Below are positions 1 through 5,201 of a stretch of 7,965 nt of DNA, in pieces (position 1 is the stretch's first letter; the number at the start of each line of letters is the position of its first letter). Location of the stretch: assembly GCA_035296965.1 (NCBI GenBank), contig DATGZX010000078.1, positions 1-7,965 of the forward strand, given 5' to 3'. The notes under the pieces are model-generated. The model worked only from the letters and a program-made list of their open reading frames with translations, was not told the DNA's origin and ran no database searches. The DNA comes from DATGZX01 sp035296965. Its GTDB lineage: Bacteria; Planctomycetota; Planctomycetia; Gemmatales; Gemmataceae. The position numbers were made by a program, and so were the translations under genes.

Positions 1-56
1 TGGACCTGAAACACCGACTTGGCGATGTCGAGACCGATAGTCGTAATCGCTTGCAT
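1..56 (-). CDS. IS110-family transposase, N-terminal fragment (runs off the window)
   Basis: Read leftwards from the ATG at 56-54, the frame gives MQAITTIGLDIAKSVFQV and leaves the window. This matches the start of IS110-family transposases, where the GLDIAK stretch carries the first acidic residue (Asp) of the DEDD RuvC-like catalytic domain. These enzymes excise and insert their element as a circle, guided by an element-encoded bridge RNA. The start is supported by GGAGG at 69-65 on the minus strand, eight bases from the ATG. Only 18 codons are visible, so it cannot be said whether the transposase is intact, and the IS110 subgroup cannot be assigned from the protein alone. The family call is firm because this N-terminal motif is highly characteristic. 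Confidence 0.85.
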   Translation of the reverse strand, partial: MQAITTIGLDIAKSVFQV

Positions 57-202
57 GATTGGCTCCTCCGAATCGTGGCGCATTAACAGCACCCACATCA
101 ATGGCACTCACGTGCCGGTGGAGGAGCCGTCCACAGCATCACAAGCAGACATCACGACTGGGTTTGACTCAATCGGTCCGCCGGAAGCACCACCAAAGTG
201 GT
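57..202 (-). ncRNA. Candidate IS110 bridge RNA / structured leader upstream of the transposase
   Basis: This is the non-coding DNA between the transposase start and the neighbouring ferredoxin-like gene. In IS110-group elements the left-end non-coding region upstream of the transposase encodes the bridge RNA that pairs with donor and target DNA. Visible here, on the minus strand, are three compact hairpins: ACCAC/GTGGT (202-198 with 193-189, 4-nt loop), GTGGA/TCCAC (134-130 with 122-118, 7-nt loop) and GGCAC/GTGCC (116-112 with 107-103, 4-nt loop). A 9-bp inverted repeat (61-69 with 120-128) links the second hairpin to the transposase ribosome binding site. The outer boundary of the element is not identified. 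The ncRNA call comes from position and structure; its exact ends are unknown. Confidence 0.45.
61..69 (-). promoter_or_regulatory. Transposase ribosome binding site with an upstream complementary sequence
   Basis: On the minus strand GGAGGAGCC (69-61) contains the Shine-Dalgarno sequence for the transposase. Its perfect complement GGCTCCTCC lies 50 nt upstream in the same transcript (128-120), in the loop and 3' arm of a hairpin. If both lie on one RNA they could pair and mask the ribosome site. The complementarity is seen directly; any regulatory role is inferred. Confidence 0.5.
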
Positions 203-415
203 CTATTGGGCTTTCTTGAGCAGTTCATAGCTCAGCGCGCCCGAAGGGCAAAGCTCGACCTGAATGACCGCGGCCCCGGAAGCGCCGTTTACGTCTATCC
301 ACGGCTTCCTCGATAGATTGAAGACAGAGGGGAGGCCGCGTACGCATTCGCCTGCGTGGATGCAGATGGCGGGGTCGTAGCGAACGACGAGCTTGTCGTT
401 TCTATATTCCTGCAT
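203..415 (-). CDS. YjdI-like (4Fe-4S) mono-cluster binding protein (Fer4_19 type)
   Basis: A complete 70-aa protein resembling the divergent single-cluster iron-sulfur family that includes E. coli YjdI. The signature is visible: CIHAGECVRG (Cys18, Cys24), a central FNLSRKPWI motif (residues 32-40) and CPSGALSY (Cys56 onward). The protein is soluble and presumably binds one iron-sulfur cluster; its electron-transfer partner is unknown. The ATG at 415-413 is preceded by a strong AGGAGG on the minus strand about six bases away. Length fits the family. In E. coli yjdI sits beside an acetyltransferase gene (yjdJ), but here the DNA immediately downstream is the IS110 element, whose insertion may have separated it from former partners. 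The TAG stop abuts a small hairpin (189-202), so the last codons could have been altered by the insertion. Confidence 0.85.
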   Translation of the reverse strand: MQEYRNDKLVVRYDPAICIHAGECVRGLPSVFNLSRKPWIDVNGASGAAVIQVELCPSGALSYELLKKAQ

Positions 416-689
416 GTGATGCCTCCTGCGAAGAGTTGGGGCTGACGTGAATTTTTCACAAAGGCTCCCTGCTATCTTTCAAACATTGTAACACGCAGCG
501 CCAGATGCGGCCGCCGGCGCGGTCTGAGTATGCATGTAGCAACCGCCAATAGTCTCGGCAATGGATGGGACTGGCAAAGATATTCGACACGTTCCCCTCC
601 CCTTCTTGTCCTCGTCTCGGTTTCACCAAGTTCCTGGTCAGGACGTGATGGGCCAAGTGTCGCTGCGGGACACTTCTCCTCTGTCTGGA
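416..689. other. Intergenic stretch without a convincing gene
   Basis: The AGGAGG of the ferredoxin-like gene lies just inside the left edge. Open frames exist on both strands here, but none shows a recognisable motif or a ribosome site that decides a start. I see no RNA gene. The right part may be non-coding remains downstream of the kinase relic. Confidence 0.5.
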
Positions 690-953
690 TCAGCCGGGCT
701 TTACGTCAGCCCGGAGCGGGAGCGTGAGTACACAAGAAACGAATTCGGCAGCAAAATCGAGGCTTGCGTGATCGCCAAGCTCTCTGGCGACGCTCCGCTC
801 GATCAAGACGGATCCAAAGCCTCTCTTCTCGGATTTCTCGCAAGGCGCACCGCTTGTCTCCCGCCATTGCAGCCGGAGCAGTGGACCATCCGTCGGCTCA
901 TCGACCAGCCATGTCACGGCATCAAGGTCCATTGAGAGTAATTCAACTGAGAA
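690..953 (-). pseudogene. C-terminal remnant of an HWE-family sensor histidine kinase
   Basis: The frame is open from 953 (TAG at 956-954) to a TGA at 692-690 and encodes the tail of an HWE-type histidine kinase ATPase domain. Recognisable are the strand LLRLQWRETSGAPC, the glycine motif RGFGSVLIERSVARELG, and the closing strand ending VLTLPL, all in family order. In these kinases, common in rhizobia, this segment forms the second half of the ATP-binding domain. Everything upstream is missing: sensor domains, the HWE phospho-acceptor region and the asparagine of the N box. Homology seems to begin at about the residues LS just before Met at 932. With no likely start or ribosome site and no catalytic half, I call it a relic. 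A plus-strand frame over the same bases (561-935) has no recognisable content. Confidence 0.75.
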
Positions 954-977
954 CTACATTCTTCAACGGACGCCAAT

Positions 978-1739
978 CTAGCTGAGCATTGGAAACTCTG
1001 ATGCCGGTAGAGGTGCGCCGCCTCTCTTCTTGAACTCCAAGAAACGGTTCATCACGACCCACGAGCGCATCGCGAGTTCGCGCGTGATGTCCGGTGGAAT
1101 ATGACTTCTGTCTCCATGCCTTGGTCCCGTGGCATGAGTAGAAATGAATTTCAGGTACGCCTCTTCGATTCGCAAGTTTTGTTGCATGTGCGGCCACTTC
1201 TGTTTTGGCTTTAGTCCATCAGGTGATACCAGATCTCTAATCGTCTCAAGGATCTGTCCAGCGATGCGCGCGCCTTGATGGGGAAGAATTATTCCGGTAA
1301 TCAGGTCATTGAGCGCCATGAACAGCGCCGGCGTGGCGACAACGATCCTCCACACTGCATCATACGAAGCTGGGTCGCCCAGCATATAGGCCGTACATAC
1401 ACTTTTCAGGCCTGGATCTTGCGGTACCATCGGCGACCCGACGCCGCGTTCGTCTATGAACGTCTCGAGAACGACGGTTAGGCCAATGCCCGTGGCGAAC
1501 GAAATTAAATCGACAGAGGCTCGACTCAGATCGAACGCGCGGAAGTACAAGTGTATGAAATCACCAGGCCCAGCGCGATTGGTTTCACAGTCAACTTGCA
1601 CCGCAGAATCACGAATCTGAACGGTGAACGTTGCGTCTAATCCTATGTCTGGCGATTTCCAAGTTATCTCTGGAGTCGTGACCAAAACCTTGATCACCTT
1701 CATGGGATGTACGAAACCGAGAAACCGCACCCGCGGCAT
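978..1739 (-). CDS. Hypothetical protein, 253 aa
   Basis: I do not recognise this protein. The start is well supported: on the minus strand AAGGAGGGG lies about eight bases before the ATG at 1739-1737. It has no signal peptide; the N-terminus (MPRVRFLGFVHPMKVIKV) is basic and beta-like. Residues 125-152 form a hydrophobic, probably helical patch around WRIVVATPALFMALNDLI, and residues 155-200 look helical and charged. The tail is rich in basic residues and proline. Around residues 64-71 it contains LYFRAFDL, nearly the same as the N-terminus of the repeat protein at 3143-4063 (FYFRAFDL). A Met at residue 13 is an alternative start without comparable ribosome-site support. It is flanked by a kinase relic downstream and a possible divergent small frame upstream, so it is probably monocistronic. 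Confidence 0.75.
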   Translation of the reverse strand: MPRVRFLGFVHPMKVIKVLVTTPEITWKSPDIGLDATFTVQIRDSAVQVDCETNRAGPGDFIHLYFRAFDLSRASVDLISFATGIGLTVVLETFIDERGVGSPMVPQDPGLKSVCTAYMLGDPASYDAVWRIVVATPALFMALNDLITGIILPHQGARIAGQILETIRDLVSPDGLKPKQKWPHMQQNLRIEEAYLKFISTHATGPRHGDRSHIPPDITRELAMRSWVVMNRFLEFKKRGGAPLPASEFPMLS

Positions 1740-1783
1740 GCGAGCCCCCTCCTTGCGAATGGTCTTTGGTATATAGTCTTTCC

Positions 1784-1978
1784 ATGGTCACCCCTTCCAG
1801 ACCAAGCGAGTACACCGACGAAGAGATCGAGCGGGCGTGCGTCACGCTGATTCCGATAACCCGCGTTCCTGGCAACTGTTGTTTATCCGAACCAGACTGC
1901 CCGCGAAGAAGCAAGCCGCTGCACATCAACACCACCGGTGAAGCGGCCTCACATAATCTCTGCAGCTCGTCTCTGTAG
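1784..1978 (+). CDS. Possible small protein or gene fragment, 64 aa
   Basis: A short frame starting MVTPSRPSEYTDEEIERA and ending at TAG 1976-1978. The first 18 codons look protein-like, being charged and probably helical, while the rest is rich in Cys, Pro and Ser without a pattern. There is no clear Shine-Dalgarno before the ATG at 1784; an earlier in-frame start exists at 1766. It lies between two minus-strand genes, divergent from the 253-aa gene. The N-terminal motif is loosely reminiscent of small phage terminase or DNA-binding proteins, which is too weak to name a function. It may be the beginning of a truncated gene, or chance. Confidence 0.25.
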   Translation: MVTPSRPSEYTDEEIERACVTLIPITRVPGNCCLSEPDCPRRSKPLHINTTGEAASHNLCSSSL

Positions 1979-1979
1979 C

Positions 1980-2243
1980 TCAGTACAACCAGCGTCGATC
2001 CCAGGGGTTCTGCCAATAACGGTAGCGGCCACAGGGGGCGCACCAGCAGCGGTATGAGCCGCAGGCCCTATGCCGGCCTGGATGGCAATAAAGCCTCCAT
2101 CGGGGGCACGCGACTTTCTCGACAGCTGAGGACGTCGCTGCGGGCGGGGCCGCACCCGCGGCTCCCGCAAAAGGTGTCGCATGCAGGTCTCCGGCGAGGA
2201 TAAGCACCAGAATTGCTGCTAAGGCACCGATCAGCTTGCGCAT
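1980..2243 (-). CDS. Small secreted Cys/Arg/Trp/Tyr-rich protein, 87 aa
   Basis: The start at 2243 is chosen because AAGGAGAG precedes that ATG by about nine bases on the minus strand, and because MRKLIGALAAILVLILAG is then a clean Sec signal peptide, with likely cleavage after an Ala near residue 23. A longer in-frame version beginning with TTG at 2303 lacks both properties. The mature part begins with an Ala/Gly/Pro-rich spacer, then the motif SAVEKVAC, then a tail of Arg, Tyr, Trp, Gly and five more Cys (CHPGRHRACGSYRCWCAPCG). Small exported proteins with this layout occur in rhizobia without an assigned function. The even number of cysteines would allow disulfides in the periplasm. It is probably transcribed alone, with about 170 bases separating it from the next gene upstream. 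Confidence 0.65.
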   Translation of the reverse strand: MRKLIGALAAILVLILAGDLHATPFAGAAGAAPPAATSSAVEKVACPRWRLYCHPGRHRACGSYRCWCAPCGRYRYWQNPWDRRWLY

Positions 2244-2413
2244 GGCTTTCTCTCCTTCGTGAGGCAGCTTGCAGCAAGGTAGGAAGAGGATGGAGTTCGG
2301 CAAGTCGAAGGAGATACTTTTACCTGAAATACGACACTGCGAATTATGACTAAGGGTTAGACTTTTTGGTTCCGAAAGTGCATCGGCTAGTGAAATTTTG
2401 ATGGGTCAATAAA

Positions 2414-3046
2414 TCACTGCCAGTGCATTAGGTCCGGCAGTGCGCCTACGTCAATTGGCCCATTTATGGATAGCACCTTCAGCGTAAACGGAACTCCCGA
2501 GAGAACCAGCGCCACGGCGCGGTGGATTCCATCAAGAAGCAGCCTCTCGGAATTTGGAAGAAGGTAAGCGGGGAACATCATTTCGACTGGGGCATGACAT
2601 GCCAAAAAGGTTGCCTCGTACCTGTACACGAGTGTTTGTCCGCATGGAGGCCACTGACGAACACTCGTTTTCGCCTTTCCGACTCGTAGGGGGCTTGCGC
2701 CCGGAGTGTCATAAGGTACCAATCTTCCATGCAGCATGTACTTCGGTATATAGAGTGCGTGAAGTTCGGGCTCTGAGTTGATTTCTTCAATGGAAACTGG
2801 CCACCGTTCGGCGGCCATTTTTTTCCAGTTCAGGCAAACGTTGACGGAACTGAGGCAATCGATGAACTCGACCTGGTAAAAGCCCGTGACGCGCACGCGC
2901 GCGAGGCTCTGTGTGGGTAACACGTTCCATGAGGATGCCAACTGCCGCAAGCGCTTCGCCTCCCCCCAGCCGCGTCCAACGGCGGAGCCTGAAAAGCCGT
3001 GGATTCGTGACGCGAGGTTACCTGCTATACGTGACGAAGCTCGCAC
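2414..3046 (-). CDS. Hypothetical protein with a DGIHR motif, up to 210 aa
   Basis: I do not recognise this protein by name. The C-terminal half contains LLLDGIHRAVALVLSGV (about residues 169-185), followed by LKVLSINGPID and a closing ALPDLMHW. A D-G-x-H-R motif after a hydrophobic strand and before a helix resembles the ParB/sulfiredoxin-like fold, where that loop holds nucleotide or phosphate; this link is inferred from the motif only. The start is uncertain. The longest version begins with GTG at 3046 without a good ribosome site. The first 50 residues are Arg/Ser-rich and may be untranslated, and GTG at 2896 (before RVTGFYQVEF) or ATG at 2818 are alternatives. The rest has plausible protein-like composition. 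About 96 bases separate it from the repeat protein upstream. Confidence 0.6.
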   Translation of the reverse strand: MRASSRIAGNLASRIHGFSGSAVGRGWGEAKRLRQLASSWNVLPTQSLARVRVTGFYQVEFIDCLSSVNVCLNWKKMAAERWPVSIEEINSEPELHALYIPKYMLHGRLVPYDTPGASPLRVGKAKTSVRQWPPCGQTLVYRYEATFLACHAPVEMMFPAYLLPNSERLLLDGIHRAVALVLSGVPFTLKVLSINGPIDVGALPDLMHWQ

Positions 3047-3142
3047 CCTAGACTATGGACGAGGTCAATCATCGAGCATGGCCAATGCGGCCCGGCGCTC
3101 TCCGGGCTTCAATCTAAGTACCAATTCGCCCGTTACAGACCA

Positions 3143-4063
3143 CTAGTCGTCATCGCCTGGGCTATCGTCTACCCAAACCGCCGGCAGGTGGACATTGGCG
3201 TCGATCTGCCAGCGCTCAGGCGGCGGAACCGCGCCCCACCCAACGCCCGGTAACGGCTGTTCAAGCCAAAGGTTGCCATCCGTCCCAAGGACGAAGACGT
3301 GTTCGAGGTCGAACGCTTGGAAGGCCGCCACATTGGCGTCGATCTGCCAGCGCTCAGGTGGCGGAACCGCCCCCCACCCAACGCCCGGCAACGGCTGTTC
3401 AAGCCAAAGGTTGCCATCTTCCCCACGGACGAAGACGTGTTCGAGGTCAAACCCCTGGAAAGCCGTTTGTGTAGCGTTATCACTCCGAGTTCCCCACTGC
3501 CCCACATTGGCGTCGATCTGAGCGCGCAGCGGCGGGACGTTCCCGAACGGCGCGCGGTCAAGCCAAAGGTTTACATCCCCGTCAAGGACGAAGACGTGTT
3601 CGAGGTCCAACGCCTGGAAACCGAAGGCACCAGCGTGGATCACAATGGGAGGCGGAAGCGGCGGGAAGGACCATAACGGTTGTCCCTGGGGCGACGATGA
3701 CGCCTCGTAAAGCCGAAGGCCCAAACCGCCAGGATCGTTCTCAAGGACGAAGACGTGTTCGAGGTCGAACGCCTGAAAAGCCCATACTTTGGCGGCAACC
3801 TGAACTCGCGGCGGGGGAACCGTCCCCCATCCCACGCCCGGTAACGGCTGTTCAAGCCAAAGGTTGCCATCCGTCCCAAGGACGAAGACGTGTTCGAGGT
3901 CGAACGCCTGGAAGGCCGCCACATTAGCGTCGATCTGAACGCGCGCAGGCGGCATGATCCATCCCACGCCCGGTAACGGCTGTTCAAGCCAAAGGTTGCC
4001 ATCCGACCCAAGGACGAAGACGTGTTCGAGGTCGAACGCTCGGAAGTAGAAGTTCATGGACAT
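3143..4063 (-). CDS. Six-repeat beta-propeller/tectonin-like protein, 306 aa
   Basis: The protein is almost wholly six tandem repeats. The core DLEHVFV occurs at residues 11, 55, 100, 153, 206 and 252, each followed in the regular copies by LGxDGNLWLEQPLPGVGW and a link ending QIDANV. Spacing is 44-46 residues for regular units; repeats 3 and 4 are divergent and 53 long. A V-x-G-x-DGNLW strand pattern repeated about every 45 residues is typical of tectonin or PLL-like beta-propellers, often sugar-binding lectins, so a six-bladed propeller is the best guess; ligand unknown. There is no signal peptide, and the tail is acidic (DDSPGDDD). The ATG at 4063 has AGGAGG five bases upstream. Repeats 5 and 6 are nearly identical in DNA, implying recent duplication or conversion. 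Confidence 0.8.
   Translation of the reverse strand: MSMNFYFRAFDLEHVFVLGSDGNLWLEQPLPGVGWIMPPARVQIDANVAAFQAFDLEHVFVLGTDGNLWLEQPLPGVGWGTVPPPRVQVAAKVWAFQAFDLEHVFVLENDPGGLGLRLYEASSSPQGQPLWSFPPLPPPIVIHAGAFGFQALDLEHVFVLDGDVNLWLDRAPFGNVPPLRAQIDANVGQWGTRSDNATQTAFQGFDLEHVFVRGEDGNLWLEQPLPGVGWGAVPPPERWQIDANVAAFQAFDLEHVFVLGTDGNLWLEQPLPGVGWGAVPPPERWQIDANVHLPAVWVDDSPGDDD
3194..3469. repeat. Two near-identical 138-bp tandem units within the repeat protein gene
   Basis: Units begin at 3194 and 3332 (both ATTGGCGTCGATCTGCCAGC) and are almost the same base for base for 138 bp, encoding repeats 6 and 5. A third, partial match to the same opening appears at 3505, and long matches to the central part of the unit recur at about 3840-3910 and 3970-4040. 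Conservation at silent sites points to recent amplification or gene conversion rather than ancient repeats under selection. Confidence 0.8.
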
Positions 4064-4160
4064 GCCATCCTCCTATCGTCTGACGCAGGCCAATACGCCC
4101 CGATAAGTGGCTTTGACTGCTGGCGGGCCTCGTGCCGCCGGGGTTTTTGCCGTTGCCGTT

Positions 4161-4439
4161 TCAGTAGGTCAAATTGCCAAGCCAGCCGAGGACTAGCAGC
4201 ACGACGACTATCAGCCCGAAGATGATCGATAACGCCGCGCCGTCGGTGGAAACGCCTCGGCCACTGAGTCTCTGAAAGAACCAAAGGCCACGAACAGATG
4301 TAAGGCTCGCTATGGTGCCTCGGCGACTGAAGGTGACACCTGTACCGTGCCCACCTACGCGGAGCGCAAGGCCAGACAGACCGGCGTAGAGCCGCAGACC
4401 AGGTGCCAGCCTCGCACTTGTCCGAAAGCGCACCCACAT
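4161..4439 (-). CDS. DUF4236 domain protein with C-terminal membrane helix, 92 aa
   Basis: The N-terminal half, MWVRFRTSARLAPGLRL then GLSGLALRVGGHGTGVTF, follows the DUF4236 pattern (FRKS.KLAPG.RLN..KSG.S.S.G..G). DUF4236 is a short beta-rich domain of unknown function found at the N-terminus of many small bacterial proteins. It is followed by a linker and a hydrophobic segment near the end (ALSIIFGLIVVVLLVLGWLG), predicted to span the inner membrane. I chose ATG 4439 because the domain normally begins at this point; a GTG at 4475 would add 12 residues. The ribosome site is only a GGGGG run. It lies about 100 bases upstream of the repeat protein on the same strand and could be co-transcribed, but that gene's own AGGAGG makes this undecided. 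Confidence 0.7.
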   Translation of the reverse strand: MWVRFRTSARLAPGLRLYAGLSGLALRVGGHGTGVTFSRRGTIASLTSVRGLWFFQRLSGRGVSTDGAALSIIFGLIVVVLLVLGWLGNLTY

Positions 4440-4867
4440 TGAGCGCCCCCAACCGGCGAACGGTAACACGTTCACCGACGTTCGGCACCTGTCATCGGTC
4501 GCCCAAAGTACGGTCGCCTACCCATTTTTAGTTACGACACCCCCGGTCCGAATTTCGCGGAGAAATATACAAACCCACGGCACCGGTCTTTTTGAGGCAC
4601 CCCCCAACGGTAGAAACCCCCCTATCCTCCCTCGGTCGATTCCCGCGCGCCAATGGGGGCGGCGTCCACGGCCGGGCGACACCATCGCAGCCTGCGCGGC
4701 GACACGAGCGTCTGGCTGCAGCAAGCGCAGCGATGTTGTCTGTCCGGCTCAATTTTGATTTCCGAGTCTCAGGCGAGCGCCGCCACTAGTGGGCGTCGAT
4801 GGAAGCGAAGTCGATTCACTATCCGTTAGAAATTGCCCGAGATAATTTCCCCTCGGGGGAAATGCTG
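4440..4867. other. Gene-free region with no identified signal
   Basis: This is the gap between the DUF4236 gene (reading left) and the first lipoprotein gene (reading right), so it should hold divergent promoters. Several C- and G-runs are visible near 4538-4680, and a small hairpin ATTTC/GAAAT at 4552-4566. Open frames on both strands (for example 4592-4789) have neither ribosome sites nor recognisable motifs. I could not assign promoter boxes with confidence. Confidence 0.45.
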
Positions 4868-5008
4868 ATGAAGGCGCTGGCACTCGTCGTTACCGTAGCG
4901 GCCGCACTCGTGGTCTCTGGCTGTGTGAATAAGCAAGAGCCAATTGGTGACGCCAAGGTGGGTGGTGGGACCGTTCCCAAAACCCGCCTCATCATGGCAA
5001 GGCTCTAG
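4868..5008 (+). CDS. Very small lipoprotein, 46 aa
   Basis: From ATG 4868 the protein starts MKALALVVTVAAALVVSGC: a Lys, a hydrophobic core and a V-S-G-C lipobox, so Cys19 should be lipidated after signal peptidase II cleavage. The mature part is only 28 residues, containing KVGGGTVPKTRLIMARL. An ATG two codons earlier (4862) is possible, but a CGGGGGA run about nine bases before 4868 fits the later start, which also gives the usual M-K opening. With no Asp after the Cys (it is followed by Val-Asn), outer-membrane sorting would be expected if the Lol rule holds. It heads a tight plus-strand cluster with the next lipoprotein 12 bases downstream. The function is unknown. Confidence 0.65.
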   Translation: MKALALVVTVAAALVVSGCVNKQEPIGDAKVGGGTVPKTRLIMARL

Positions 5009-5020
5009 AGAAGCGGGAGC

Positions 5021-5200
5021 GTGACGAAGATTGTCACAGTAATAGCTCTGGCCCTTGTGCTCACAGGTTGCACGATCATGCAGGAAGCCGTCGTTGGCGG
5101 CGCTGCTGGTGGCGTAGCGGGGTTCGCTCTCGCGGGGCCGATTGGAGCCGGTGTCGGCGGGGCTGGCGGCGCTATCATGACACCTATGATGGCTCGCTAA
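5021..5200 (+). CDS. Small glycine-zipper lipoprotein, 59 aa
   Basis: A GTG at 5021 opens a frame that runs to TAA 5198-5200; a weak GGGAG lies just upstream, after the stop of the preceding gene. The start VTKIVTVIALALVLTGC is a lipoprotein signal with an L-T-G-C lipobox, making Cys17 the lipidated residue. The rest is Gly/Ala-rich (VVGGAAGGVAGFALAGPIGAGVG), a glycine-zipper pattern that packs helices in or against membranes, as in SlyB-like and OsmB-like small envelope lipoproteins. It is 12 bases after the other small lipoprotein gene and probably translated from the same mRNA. Its short length and GTG start make it easy to miss. The molecular role is unknown. Confidence 0.65.
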   Translation: MTKIVTVIALALVLTGCTIMQEAVVGGAAGGVAGFALAGPIGAGVGGAGGAIMTPMMAR

Positions 5201-5201
5201 C

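Noticed and set aside
561..935. Plus-strand open frame of 124 codons
   Set aside because: It overlaps the minus-strand kinase remnant, which has clear family motifs; the plus-strand product has none and no ribosome site.
1609..2043. Minus-strand frame of 144 codons between the 253-aa gene and the small secreted protein
   Set aside because: It overlaps the well-supported start of the 253-aa gene in another frame, lacks a ribosome site and shows no motif; part of it looks protein-like but not enough to call.
3195..4011. Several repetitive frames on both strands within the repeat protein gene
   Set aside because: They are frame and strand shadows of the 306-aa repeat protein, made open and repetitive by the tandem DNA units.
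3143..4063. Tandem repeats considered as a CRISPR array
   Set aside because: The units are about 138 bp, in one open frame and contiguous, with no short repeat/spacer alternation.
4118..4150. G+C-rich hairpin followed by GGGGTTTTT on the plus strand as an intrinsic terminator
   Set aside because: No plus-strand gene ends before it, and on the minus strand, where the DUF4236 gene ends, the stem is not followed by a T-run.
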